From positions 50,580 through 114,579 of the forward strand of contig JAHQWW010000004.1 in NCBI GenBank assembly GCA_029856365.1: DNA of 64,000 nucleotides. The letters run 5' to 3'. This DNA is from Candidatus Hodarchaeota archaeon. GTDB taxonomy: Archaea; Asgardarchaeota; Heimdallarchaeia; Hodarchaeales; Hodarchaeaceae. The translations under genes and the position numbers were made by a program. Positions 10,695 to 21,101 of this stretch are shown here, piece after piece; positions within the stretch are counted from its first letter, which is position 1; the number at the start of each line of letters is the position of its first letter. Below the pieces are notes generated by a model that was not told where the DNA came from, made no database searches, and saw only the letters and a list, made by a program, of their open reading frames with translations.

Positions 10695-11888
10695 ATGTCT
10701 GCTAAAGTCTATTATGGGTCTTTACAACATGGTACAAATCAAAGATTCGCCACTTTCGCAGCGAAAGTGGACAAAATCGTTGAATTGCTTGATTTTTCTA
10801 CTATTGAAAAACACGACAAAGTTGCTGTCAAAATGCACCTTGGGTTCCAAGATGTCTATCAAACGGTTCCAGTTTTTTTTGTTCGACGTATTGTGAAAGC
10901 GATCAAACAGGCTGGGGGGTGGCCATTTATTACCGATAATCCAACAGCAGTCTATAATGCTGTCGATCGTGGTTATACACAAGAAACCTGTGGATGTCCA
11001 ATCATTCCTATTAGTGGGGTGAAAGATGGTTATACAGTTGAGAAACGCGTTGATTACAAAAATGTAGATACATTGGACATGGCTGGTGTTTTACATGATG
11101 CTGATGTACTAGTTGATGTGAGTCACATCAAAGGTCATAACTCGTGTGGATTTGGAGGAGCCATCAAAAACATAGCCGTCGGGGGATATGCAGCGCAAAC
11201 CCGTTGGAATAAAATTCATGGTGTAGAACAATACATCCCTTATTGGGATCCTGAAAAATGCTCTCCTAAACATGCAAAGGAATTGGTTCTCTCATGCCCT
11301 TACAAACAAATAAAGTACAACGAAGAAAAACACAAACTTACAATTCCCTTTGGTATGTGTAATCAATGTGATGAGTGTTTAGAAGCGGATAAAGAGGTTG
11401 GATGTTTAGAATATCGACAGGAGCATTTCTCAGCTTTTCAAGAATTATTGGCAATAGCTGCAAAACAAGTTTTGGATACATTTAACGATGATAAGAAATT
11501 CTTCATAAGCTTCCTACTCGAGATAACTGCTCTATGCGATTGCTGGGGTTTTGCACAACCTTGTATAGTAAATGACTTAGGGGTGTTAGGTAGTAGAGAC
11601 ATTGTAGCAATTGAAACCGCTGCTCTAGATCTTATTGCAAAAGAAGGGCTTATTGTAAAAAATATCCCCCCTCACTATATACATGCAAATCTAGATCCTA
11701 ATGTTGATCTTCATCCATTCCAACGTCTTCATGGGCGAATGAAGAGCCCATATTTGGCAGTTGAATTCGCTAGAGACCTCGGTTTAGGTACACAAGAATA
11801 TCAACTGATAGAAGTCTTATCTCCAGAAGAAACATTGAAAAGTGAACCCCCAAAGGGAGTAAGTGAACGTGATCCCTCATTCTATTAG
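10695..11888 (+). CDS. DUF362 family protein (ferredoxin-like Fe-S protein)
   Basis: VAVKMHLGFQD, ITDNPTAVYN, VDVSHIKGHNSCGFGGAIKNIAVGG; Cys motif CNQCDECLEADKEVGC. Confidence 0.85.
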   Translation: MSAKVYYGSLQHGTNQRFATFAAKVDKIVELLDFSTIEKHDKVAVKMHLGFQDVYQTVPVFFVRRIVKAIKQAGGWPFITDNPTAVYNAVDRGYTQETCGCPIIPISGVKDGYTVEKRVDYKNVDTLDMAGVLHDADVLVDVSHIKGHNSCGFGGAIKNIAVGGYAAQTRWNKIHGVEQYIPYWDPEKCSPKHAKELVLSCPYKQIKYNEEKHKLTIPFGMCNQCDECLEADKEVGCLEYRQEHFSAFQELLAIAAKQVLDTFNDDKKFFISFLLEITALCDCWGFAQPCIVNDLGVLGSRDIVAIETAALDLIAKEGLIVKNIPPHYIHANLDPNVDLHPFQRLHGRMKSPYLAVEFARDLGLGTQEYQLIEVLSPEETLKSEPPKGVSERDPSFY

Positions 11889-12018
11889 TTATTAACTCAT
11901 ATAGACTTGTTAGCTGGTCTGAATCCAAGAGAACTCCTTGTAGAAAACATTTCCTTAGCCTGAAAAATAAAAATCTTAAAACTACAAAAGATTTGATGCT
12001 TAACAAATGAATTGAGGC

Positions 12019-12504
12019 ATGAAGATGAGTGATATAAGTAGTGGATTAATAAAACTTGCTTATCGTGGAGTAGCTGGATTTTTTATTCTTTTATTATTGT
12101 TTATTTTTGGAGTAGTTGGCATTGCTCTTGGATTTGCGGGTGGTCTTATTATTGCTTTGTGTTGGATTCCTCTAGCCTATCCAGAGATATTAACTGAATT
12201 TAATATCGTTGTCATTGGTGGTCAGGGCACTACAGATCCAGTAGTAGCTTCCCTAGCATTATTAGTCGCGGGGCTTGTTCTCCTAGCTGTAGGATTTTTG
12301 TTTTTGATAATAACCTACTTAATTGGAAAAGGAGCAATTATTGTTGACAAAGAACTCGCAAATGTTATAGATAGCGCCTTTTCAGGCTCAGGAAAAGATC
12401 GAATAGCCCGTTTAGAACGATTAGCGGCTTTACATAACAGTGGTGCTCTTAGTGATAAAGAATTCGAGCACGAAAAAGCACTAATTCTAGAATCAGAGGA
12501 ATGA
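12019..12504 (+). CDS. membrane protein with C-terminal SHOCT-like motif
   Basis: Hydrophobic segments, then RIARLERLAALHNSGALSDKEFEHEKALIL. Confidence 0.7.
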   Translation: MKMSDISSGLIKLAYRGVAGFFILLLLFIFGVVGIALGFAGGLIIALCWIPLAYPEILTEFNIVVIGGQGTTDPVVASLALLVAGLVLLAVGFLFLIITYLIGKGAIIVDKELANVIDSAFSGSGKDRIARLERLAALHNSGALSDKEFEHEKALILESEE

Positions 12505-12537
12505 AAAGAAGAATCACCCTTTCATCCCTTTTTTTCT

Positions 12538-13245
12538 TTATAGAGTAATTTTCATCGGTTCTTTCATTCTAGGAATGACCACATTTATATCAGGCATTTT
12601 TTCAAGTGCCATAGCCTTAAACTTCTGCATTTCGTCTTGGTTACCATGCATCGTCACTACAACTTTTGGTTTGATGTCTAAAGTCATCTTAAGAGCATTC
12701 TTTGGAGAACAGCTCGGAGAGGGGGCACCAGTGGGAAGAAAAGCTAGATCTGCAGAATAATCCTCCAACGGAATATATCCAGAGTCGCCCCCATGAAAAA
12801 CACTAAAATCGGGCCACTTCATCCTGAAGAGGGTTATTGATCCTGGATGGACACCACCAACAGCTGCAATCTCAAGACTATCAATTGATAATGATTCAGT
12901 TGATGTTAAAGCTTTTACTTTATCAGCAGGAACCTTTGTTTTTAATTCTCTGGCCACCTGAGAATCCGCAATAACTATAGCCCCAGATACCTCGAAAATC
13001 TTTGAAGTCGTCTTAACATCAAAATGGTCTCTATGGGTATGAGTATTTAACTGCAAGTCAAGATTCTTTAAAGCTTTTATCTGATCATCGCTATCTAGAG
13101 CCATTTGACACATATCAACGGCAATGGCTTTGTCTGCCGCTCTAAACACAATACTTGAATAACCAAAATAGATGAAAGCTATTTCATTCTTTTCTATTGG
13201 TAATGAAAATAACTCTTTAATAGGAGTAGACATGATTGTGAACAC
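12538..13245 (-). CDS. MBL-fold metallo-hydrolase
   Basis: NTHTHRDHFD metal-binding motif; HGGDSGYIPL; VTMHGNQDE. Confidence 0.85.
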   Translation of the reverse strand: MFTIMSTPIKELFSLPIEKNEIAFIYFGYSSIVFRAADKAIAVDMCQMALDSDDQIKALKNLDLQLNTHTHRDHFDVKTTSKIFEVSGAIVIADSQVARELKTKVPADKVKALTSTESLSIDSLEIAAVGGVHPGSITLFRMKWPDFSVFHGGDSGYIPLEDYSADLAFLPTGAPSPSCSPKNALKMTLDIKPKVVVTMHGNQDEMQKFKAMALEKMPDINVVIPRMKEPMKITL

Positions 13246-13452
13246 CTCATGATTCAGAACATTAAGTAAAATTATTCTTTATATATACATTAGGCTAATT
13301 TCCGACTAAATTTATTCGAATAAATTCAATGTCAAGTTGGGAGACAATTTTCAAGGGGAAAATTCGTGATGAACTCCTCCAAAAACTAGTGAATGAGTTA
13401 TTTAAGTTTATAAATACAGAAGTCTAGTAACGTAATGAGTAAGTGAATATTA

Positions 13453-13746
13453 ATGGAACAAACGGCTGAAAAGATCATTCAGAGGATTGGTCAGCAGACG
13501 AATCTCCCAAGGAAGGATATTTTGAAAAGAATTGCCCAACTCAGTAGGTCACTCAAGTATAATATAGAGGATGACGATCCTACGATTCCAAAACTCCTTA
13601 CCCAAGAATTAAATGTTGGTCTAGATGGAAATCCTACGGATTATCTTTATATAGAACTCTTGTATGATAAATGGCCACTTTTTGCACGAATCATACCATT
13701 AACAACAATATATAGGAGAAAATCACAAAAATACTCAGGAAAATAG
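13453..13746 (+). CDS. hypothetical protein with N-terminal helical domain
   Basis: 97 aa ORF; TAEKIIQRIGQQTNLPRKDILKRIAQL. Confidence 0.5.
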   Translation: MEQTAEKIIQRIGQQTNLPRKDILKRIAQLSRSLKYNIEDDDPTIPKLLTQELNVGLDGNPTDYLYIELLYDKWPLFARIIPLTTIYRRKSQKYSGK

Positions 13747-13769
13747 GCCCCAAAATAGAACTCGAGGAG

Positions 13770-14291
13770 GTGACACATGATACATATGGTATGGAGAAGC
13801 ACCATTCTCTTGGAAAAATTTTCAGATGGCAAGAAATCATAGGGGGGGACCACGTATTTATGAGAGATGGAATTTTATTATTTATCGCACCGTACACTGG
13901 ATATCAAGATTACACTTTATTAGCCAATAATTACACCCTTGAGGAGGTGGTCGAACAGGCTGAATCATATCGAACATTCACAGATTACACAGTTGTTAGA
14001 ACAAATGAACCGAATAAAACCTACATTCCATATTCTTTGTATGAAAAAATATACATCCAACCCCCCGAATGGGCAGAAATTGATACAGAAAACCATGATG
14101 GTTGTCTAAAATTCCCCTATATTACACTTGATTCCCTACAAGTTACCCCAGAGTTAGAATCCATTTCCTTTTTTAATACAGCAACGAAAGAAATAATTGG
14201 AACCGAATCTCTACAGTATTACCAAAAACTCAAACAAATTTGGATATATGATGAATTATCCCTTCGTGTGATAATTATTTTCCAATTCTAG
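13770..14291 (+). CDS. hypothetical protein
   Basis: SD-like gaggaggtgacac immediately upstream of ATG; 173 aa ORF. Confidence 0.6.
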   Translation: MTHDTYGMEKHHSLGKIFRWQEIIGGDHVFMRDGILLFIAPYTGYQDYTLLANNYTLEEVVEQAESYRTFTDYTVVRTNEPNKTYIPYSLYEKIYIQPPEWAEIDTENHDGCLKFPYITLDSLQVTPELESISFFNTATKEIIGTESLQYYQKLKQIWIYDELSLRVIIIFQF

Positions 14292-14452
14292 TTTTTAAAC
14301 ATAGGGCACTTTTCAATACTCATCTTTTCCCTATATAGTTACTTTATAATTATTTCCCAGTCGTTTCCTTGACAGTAATCTTTATAATTCCCTCTAGTAC
14401 TTTTTCTCTCAAAAACAATTATCACATTTAATGAATTTATGAGGTTCAAGAA

Positions 14453-15652
14453 TTGACTAGCTCTAAGGAATATATGGATATTGATAAAAATTACGGAGCT
14501 CATAATTATCATCCTATTTCTGTTGTTGTAGCGAAAGCTCAAGGTGTTTGGGTGTACGACCCCGAAGGGAAGAAGTACTTAGATTGCTTATCTGCTTACT
14601 CTGCGGTTAATCAAGGCCATTTACACCCCAAAATTATCCAAGCATTGAAGGATCAGCTTGATCGGGTCGCATTGACTTCTCGTGCGTTTCATAATGACCG
14701 TATGGGTCTTTATCTGAAACACCTCCTTGATATTTGCGGGGAGGGGTTTGACATGGCCCTACCAATGAACACAGGAGCTGAGGCGGTCGAGACTGCCATC
14801 AAAATGGTTCGACGATGGGGTTATGAAGTTAAAGGAGTTGAAAAAGACAAGGCTGAGATTATTGTGTGTGCTAATAATTTTCATGGCAGAACAACAACCA
14901 TTGTTGGTTTTTCTACTGATCCTCTTGCCAATACTAATTTTGGTCCATATACTCCAGGATTTAAAATCATCCCTTATGATAATCCTGAAGCTTTAGAAAA
15001 AGCAATTACTTCAAACACCGTTGCATTCTTAGTAGAACCAATCCAAGGTGAAGCTGGTGTTATTGTCCCAGCAGAGGGTTATCTGAAAAGAGTTCGAGAG
15101 ATTTGTACTAAGCATAATATTCTCTTAGTACTTGATGAAATACAGACGGGGTTTTGTCGTACTGGAAAGATGTTCTGCCATCAATATGAAGACATCATTC
15201 CAGATGTGATGACCTTGGGTAAAGCCTTAGGCGGAGGGTTACTCCCTGTCTCTGCTGTTGTGTCTCGCAAGGAAATTATGCAAGTTTTCACTCCTGGATC
15301 CCATGGTTCTACTTTCGGTGGATTTCCTCTAGCATGTGCTGTTGGAGATGCTGCATTAGATGTTCTTGTTGAGGAGAAGTTAGCTGAACGCTCAGCGAAA
15401 TTAGGTGCCTACTTTCTGGACGAGCTGAGAAAAATTGATCATCCGCGCATAAAAGAAGTGAGAGGAAAGGGTCTTTTTACTGCGGTGGAGCTCCATGAAA
15501 AAGCACGACCTTATACTGAACAACTCATTAACGAAGGCATTTTAGCTAAAGAAACACATGATTTCGCCATTCGTTTTGCTCCTCCCCTTGTTATCACCAA
15601 AGAGCAACTAGATTGGGCTCTTAAAATTATCAAGAAAGTACTTGGATCCTAA
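14453..15652 (+). CDS. rocD: ornithine aminotransferase (class III aminotransferase)
   Basis: NYGAHNYHPISVVVAKAQGVWVYDPEGKKYLDCLSAYSAVNQGH; PLP-lysine region LGKALGGGLLPVSAV; TTG start. Confidence 0.9.
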   Translation: MTSSKEYMDIDKNYGAHNYHPISVVVAKAQGVWVYDPEGKKYLDCLSAYSAVNQGHLHPKIIQALKDQLDRVALTSRAFHNDRMGLYLKHLLDICGEGFDMALPMNTGAEAVETAIKMVRRWGYEVKGVEKDKAEIIVCANNFHGRTTTIVGFSTDPLANTNFGPYTPGFKIIPYDNPEALEKAITSNTVAFLVEPIQGEAGVIVPAEGYLKRVREICTKHNILLVLDEIQTGFCRTGKMFCHQYEDIIPDVMTLGKALGGGLLPVSAVVSRKEIMQVFTPGSHGSTFGGFPLACAVGDAALDVLVEEKLAERSAKLGAYFLDELRKIDHPRIKEVRGKGLFTAVELHEKARPYTEQLINEGILAKETHDFAIRFAPPLVITKEQLDWALKIIKKVLGS

Positions 15653-15698
15653 AACCTTCTTTAAATCAACTTAGGACTTCTCTCAACAAGAGAGGGAT

Positions 15699-16352
15699 TC
15701 ATCCCCAAACAAGTAATGCAAGAAGAAGAACCCCTAAAACACCAGTTATTAGTCCATTAAAGAATAACCACCATCGAGACGTATGTAAAGGTAGTGTCCT
15801 CCTCATTTCCCAGGTATCCCGTTTTTTCTTATTTTTTACTGGCATTTTAAATGGTAAATGAATGAGATATGTCCCTTGAAGCGCTTTGATTGTCTCTACT
15901 CCTGTTAATCCTGAAACAAAACCACCAACTAACATTGCAGTTGTACGAGTCACTCCTTTTTCCTTTATTTCCTTCTCAGGATCGACACTTGGAAATAGGT
16001 CTAGTAATAAATGAGAAGCGAATCCTAGAAAGAACGGTGTGAAAACCAATGCTAAAATAAGGCTCTGATCATCAGGAATAGCCAAATATTTCTGGATAAG
16101 AAATGTAATAGTGATAAATAGGGGAATGAATACACTATGAGTAGCTACATCCCGATGATGCATCCAATTTAGAAGTAAATCCCAATCAGGAGCCTCAGCA
16201 CCAATTAATGCCATGAGAAAGGCGGTTACCACCCATAAAGGCGAGACATCTGGAAGATCTGGCACATAATTCGCATCAACAAACCAATAGATCACGACAT
16301 ACATAAAAAATATGATTATTACAGTCATCAAATGCCACTTTCGATTTGCCAT
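15699..16352 (-). CDS. DUF457/YdjM-like membrane-bound metal-dependent hydrolase
   Basis: APDWDLLLNWMHHRDVATHSVFIPL and HLLLDLFP between hydrophobic helices. Confidence 0.6.
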   Translation of the reverse strand: MANRKWHLMTVIIIFFMYVVIYWFVDANYVPDLPDVSPLWVVTAFLMALIGAEAPDWDLLLNWMHHRDVATHSVFIPLFITITFLIQKYLAIPDDQSLILALVFTPFFLGFASHLLLDLFPSVDPEKEIKEKGVTRTTAMLVGGFVSGLTGVETIKALQGTYLIHLPFKMPVKNKKKRDTWEMRRTLPLHTSRWWLFFNGLITGVLGVLLLALLVWG

Positions 16353-16495
16353 CGCACCTTACCATCCTTGATTTTTCTTTTCAGCAATTCATCTTTTCCT
16401 TTAATTTATTTCTATTTACTCCCAAAATTGCTTTATAATCCTTTCAATTATTGGTTTGTTAAAGACTACCAACATAATAGGGATCGTTACACATT

Positions 16496-17002
16496 ATGGA
16501 CTGGAAATACTTACGGCCAGCGGTCTGGCCAGGCTCTGAAATGCAGAAAAGCATTCCACACGGAGATGTTCAACCTAATGGTATCGATATATCAATTGGA
16601 CGCTTGTTTCAATTAATTGGAAACATTAGATTGACTTCTAAGATAGAAAAACGTCAATATCCTAAATTACTAGAATTAATGCCTCATGACAATTTTTGGC
16701 ACTTAAAGCCTGGGATTTACCTTGTTGAGGTAGCAGAGGAAATTATGATCCCTAATAATGCTATTGGTTTTGTTACGCCTCGTTCAACTTTGATTCGGAT
16801 GGGAGCAACAGTATTTTCTGGAATATGGGATAAGGGGTTTCAAGGAGTAGGTGACAATCATGGCCGTATTTTATTACAAACTTCTCTCCCCTTTAAAGTC
16901 CATGTCTCTGTCGCTATTGCTCAGATGATTTTTATAAGTGCAGTCGACGATGAGACGGTGTACCAGGGAAACTATCAACCCGAATCAGATTCAAACCTAT
17001 AA
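16496..17002 (+). CDS. dCTP deaminase/dUTPase family protein
   Basis: PNGIDISIGRLFQL; PGIYLVEVAEEIMIPNNAIGFVTPRSTLIRMG; GIWDKGFQGVG. Confidence 0.75.
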   Translation: MDWKYLRPAVWPGSEMQKSIPHGDVQPNGIDISIGRLFQLIGNIRLTSKIEKRQYPKLLELMPHDNFWHLKPGIYLVEVAEEIMIPNNAIGFVTPRSTLIRMGATVFSGIWDKGFQGVGDNHGRILLQTSLPFKVHVSVAIAQMIFISAVDDETVYQGNYQPESDSNL

Positions 17003-17092
17003 AACGGATAAAATAAGAGATCTTTATCATTCAGATTTGATAGTGCAGGTGCGCGTTTATACTCCCTCAAGATGTACAGTTCAGTTTTATGC

Positions 17093-17386
17093 CTAAGAAG
17101 AGGCAATCCGAAATTTTTGTGGAGAAATTCTCTCCGAATGGCACTCAGGACACTTATGAGGATCAGATATTCGAGATCTACCAGAAAAAGTATAATTACA
17201 ATTCATACAGATCGCAGGACGTACTTCTATTCGTTTTTTTTCAGAACGGATTGTTTTTCTAACTGAATCGAGATCCTGAACGACAACTTTTACAGGAACA
17301 TTCGTTAAATCAGCCAATTCTAGCAGAGTCATTTCTTCGTGCTTTGAAAGAAGCTCAATAATCTTTTCTCTCCGTGTTTTCATCAA
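17093..17386 (-). CDS. HTH transcriptional regulator with zinc ribbon
   Basis: wHTH REKIIELLSKHEEMTLLELADLTNVPVKVVVQDLDSVRKTI; zinc ribbon CMNC...CPEC. Confidence 0.8.
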   Translation of the reverse strand: MMKTRREKIIELLSKHEEMTLLELADLTNVPVKVVVQDLDSVRKTIRSEKKRIEVRPAICMNCNYTFSGRSRISDPHKCPECHSERISPQKFRIASS

Positions 17387-17565
17387 TTCTCAACTCTTTT
17401 TTTAATTGAATGTTGTTAGTCCTAGTAATACATATTCCAGAAAGAGGATTGTATCTAAAATGGCAAAAACTGGAACCATGTAAATCTATTTTCTTCCATG
17501 ATGGATATACTAGATGATGCATAATATCTCTTCTATAACTCTATAAGAAGGCTTGTTACATAATC

Positions 17566-17937
17566 TTATTTCCCATCACTTATGTCTTCTTCTTCAATAA
17601 CAGGTAGGAATATTTTTAATTGCCCATATTGAATACTTGGTAACATGATTGCATCATACAATGAGCTGTTTAATGGTATTCTTGATAAGTTTAACATTCG
17701 GGCAATATAGGAAGACAATCCAATTATCATTAGTAGTGGACCCCAGACGAAAGACATGACTAAGAGAATGTCCTGTGGTGTAATTTTTAAGTATTCAGTT
17801 GGATTATAGAAAATTGATAAAAGAAACATAACGATTGAGAAAATTAAACCCAAAATTATGATAAATTTAATCCAAATAACCACTGAATGTTTCCCTTGGA
17901 GGTTTTCCTTCAATGTCGATTGATTTTCCATCTTCAA
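17566..17937 (-). CDS. small membrane protein
   Basis: Two hydrophobic segments; 123 aa ORF. Confidence 0.5.
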   Translation of the reverse strand: MKMENQSTLKENLQGKHSVVIWIKFIIILGLIFSIVMFLLSIFYNPTEYLKITPQDILLVMSFVWGPLLMIIGLSSYIARMLNLSRIPLNSSLYDAIMLPSIQYGQLKIFLPVIEEEDISDGK

Positions 17938-18134
17938 TCACAATTATTACTTCATTCATATTGATTTATAAGGTATATTGATACAATAAACTAACTTCAG
18001 TTCAAATTAGCGATATCATTAAAGAGTAATTTCCTTTCTTGTTAATTGATTTTCCATTTTGAATCAAACTCGTACCAGATCAGGCGTTTACTACGTTTTT
18101 AAAAACTTATAAGTCTAGCTTTTACCCATATTCA

Positions 18135-19190
18135 TTGATAATTCTCTCATTTAATATGTACTTTTCACCTCCTCATTACACAACAATATCAAAGCTAAAG
18201 ATGATTTACGTCAATAATTTCTTAATAATTATGGAATGGATTATATTGCAACTAAGGAGACTACTAGTTATATTTCTTGTTATAATTATTGTTACTTTGA
18301 CAATTCAATATCAAAGAACGGAACCCATTGGAAAAGAGGAATGGCCTCCTCCAACAAATAATATTAACATCAAACAAGAAATGAGTCCTTTTGTTACTAA
18401 GTCGTGTTCTTCTCATATTGAGATTCAAACTTATGGTGGAGGAAAAAGTGATATGGCTCACTCAGTAATTCAGACTGCAGATAATGGATTCATCCTAGTA
18501 GGATCCACCGAATCATATGATGGGGAACAAGACATGTGGCTCGTAAAGACAGATGTCAATGGTTTACTCCAATGGGATCAGGTTTATGGTGAAAGTGCTT
18601 GGGATTGTGCTTATTCAGTACTTCAGACTGAGGATGGTGGTCTGATCCTATCAGGGTTCACTTGGATTTTTCGTGGAGGTGATTTAGATGGTGCTATGTG
18701 GTTAGTGAAGACAGATGCTAATGGCACACTCGAATGGGATCAGACATATTCAGGATTAAATGAAGATAGTGCTAATGCTTATTCAGTAATTCAGACTGTT
18801 GATAACGGATTTATCATAGCGGGTTGGACAGAATCGTATGGAGCAGGTTCTTTTGACATATGGCTAGTGAAAACCGACGTGACTGGTAAAATTCTATGGA
18901 ATCATACTTATGGTGGATTAGAACCTGATGTTGCTGAATCCTTAATCCAGACAGCGGATGGGGGATTCCTTCTAGCAGGCTACACAGCATCATACGGATC
19001 AGGTTCTTTAGATATGTGTCTTGTGAAAACCGATGCTGATGGAATAAATGAATGGACAATACCAGTTAATTCAACTTCGACAATACCAACAACAAATATG
19101 ATTGTGAATAATCGTATACAGGGATTAGATATTTTCACACTTATTTCTACGATTGGTATTCTAAGCATTTGTCTTAGACAAAGAAAATAA
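18135..19190 (+). CDS. secreted/membrane-anchored protein with four beta-propeller-like repeats
   Basis: About 52-aa repeat (A)YSVIQTADNGFILVGSTESYG...DMWLVKTDANG.L.WDQTYGG; N- and C-terminal hydrophobic segments. Confidence 0.75.
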   Translation: MIILSFNMYFSPPHYTTISKLKMIYVNNFLIIMEWIILQLRRLLVIFLVIIIVTLTIQYQRTEPIGKEEWPPPTNNINIKQEMSPFVTKSCSSHIEIQTYGGGKSDMAHSVIQTADNGFILVGSTESYDGEQDMWLVKTDVNGLLQWDQVYGESAWDCAYSVLQTEDGGLILSGFTWIFRGGDLDGAMWLVKTDANGTLEWDQTYSGLNEDSANAYSVIQTVDNGFIIAGWTESYGAGSFDIWLVKTDVTGKILWNHTYGGLEPDVAESLIQTADGGFLLAGYTASYGSGSLDMCLVKTDADGINEWTIPVNSTSTIPTTNMIVNNRIQGLDIFTLISTIGILSICLRQRK

Positions 19191-19548
19191 ATGGGAATTG
19201 CCTTTTTCTGTTAAGTACCAACAATTAAAGGCATCTCAAACATTAAACATTTGATAATTTTATGAATTTATGTCATCAGAATAAACGAAAAACATCTTAT
19301 TGTATTGTTAACAAAAGACTTGTGCTTTGAAAATATTTAATCAAATCAAACATTGAAGGTTTTCCATGGTATTGATTGATTTACCATTTGAAACTTAAGT
19401 CCAATTAGAGATCTCATTGAAGAAAACATTTCCCAGAGAAAAAGATTTATCCCTTTCAACAATATGATTAAGTTGAAGCTATAACTAACAAGGACAGAAG
19501 TGTTTCTTTTATTATTAATAACTATTTATCCTGACAGGTGCTATTTAT

Positions 19549-20880
19549 ATGTTTGAGTTAATCTTTATCGGCCTACTTGTATTTGGTGCTATTTATGTCT
19601 TTTTCTTTCTGATTTACTCTTCTATTAAGGAAGAAAAGAATTTTGCTCTAGATGTATACCGATATCTCAGCCGAAGATATCCAAAAACTGTCATTGTGGA
19701 TTACGGAGGGATCTCATCTGATCCAATCATTCATTCTCGTAATGCTGGTCCATTTAAACTCATTGAAGTCAAAGTTATTACAGAAAAAGAAGCGAATAAG
19801 ACTGATCAGGATCTAATTTTGCGAGGGGAAGTTGATCCTCAAAAATTTCAAAAAGGAGAGATGTCAGCCAACCTCTCCCTAGATCCTCAGTTCCGATGGG
19901 ATCGCCACGTTCGAGATCTTGAAATAGGTATGCCAAAGATAGATAATCGTTTTATCATTTCTTCTGATGATCCCCTTTTTCCACGTCAGTTATTAACTCA
20001 AACAGATTTAGGAAACCTTCTCCAAAATAGCTTTGATTTGGAGGGTTATTTTATTAGATGGTTTGAAAGTCCCGTTATTCAGGTACGTATGGAAACAATG
20101 AACTCTAATAGCTTCATTCAAGCTTTTAACATTCTCCTTGGAACTATCGGTGCCCTTTCCGAGAAAGGTTTTCTAACCCGAAATATTGGGAAAATGAGAA
20201 AATCAGATGTTCAAATTCCGTCCTTCTTATCAACTTCAAAGGTAGATGAAATTGAAGATAAAAAACAAGTGGATACAAAATTAGTGGATACTCCCACACC
20301 AGAAAAGATCATTTCGGAACCAGAAGAACCTATCCTCACTTGGAAACCACTTCCAGGCATTTCAACCGAAATCACAAAGCCATATGCCATTCAAGATCAA
20401 GAAGAAGCTGTTGAAAGTCCATATCAGTCCTTTTTTAGCTCTATTAGTTATCAAGCCAAAAAAATTGAATTTAAACCTACTCATGTTAGAATATTAACCT
20501 ATTCAAGAGCAGCTCAAGAGATAATTGTGACATTTCCCGAAAATGAACGTGCTTTATTTTCCACATTTACTGGCCGCTCCCCATCTGAAGTTTTTGAACT
20601 CCAAATTAATTTTCAAGAAAAAGCACGATCAATAGATTGGAGTGATGCGTGGAAAGACATAACCATTTCAGGCCCTCCAGATATTATAGGAAAATTACAA
20701 ACTCGAACAGGAATTGCCCATCGGATTACAAACACTGGTGAAACTATGGTAACAGTGAAGGGTCACCCCCATAAAGGGATAGAATATAAACTCGTGGTTC
20801 CCAAAACAATACGAGGAATCAATGCAGGCTATTCTCTCCTAAAAGATATGATTTGGTTTTTTGAAATGATTTTCCTGTGA
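19549..20880 (+). CDS. hypothetical protein with N-terminal transmembrane helix
   Basis: 443 aa ORF; N-terminal LIFIGLLVFGAIYVFFFLIYSS. Confidence 0.7.
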   Translation: MFELIFIGLLVFGAIYVFFFLIYSSIKEEKNFALDVYRYLSRRYPKTVIVDYGGISSDPIIHSRNAGPFKLIEVKVITEKEANKTDQDLILRGEVDPQKFQKGEMSANLSLDPQFRWDRHVRDLEIGMPKIDNRFIISSDDPLFPRQLLTQTDLGNLLQNSFDLEGYFIRWFESPVIQVRMETMNSNSFIQAFNILLGTIGALSEKGFLTRNIGKMRKSDVQIPSFLSTSKVDEIEDKKQVDTKLVDTPTPEKIISEPEEPILTWKPLPGISTEITKPYAIQDQEEAVESPYQSFFSSISYQAKKIEFKPTHVRILTYSRAAQEIIVTFPENERALFSTFTGRSPSEVFELQINFQEKARSIDWSDAWKDITISGPPDIIGKLQTRTGIAHRITNTGETMVTVKGHPHKGIEYKLVVPKTIRGINAGYSLLKDMIWFFEMIFL

Positions 20881-21101
20881 GGATTGATTGGAGTATGTAA
20901 TCAATTCTTATAAATTAAAGAAAGAAATTAATAAAAGAGATATAAATCGCTTTCTGAAATCGGAAAAGCTGTTAAAACTGAAACTTTGAGAACAACCAAA
21001 TTCAGAACTTTCGGATAGACTCTCGAGTAAAGCATATTAAAAACCAATAGAACTTTTACCTGTCTTTGAAAGCTTGAATAAACCTAAAAGAGAGATAGCT
21101 T

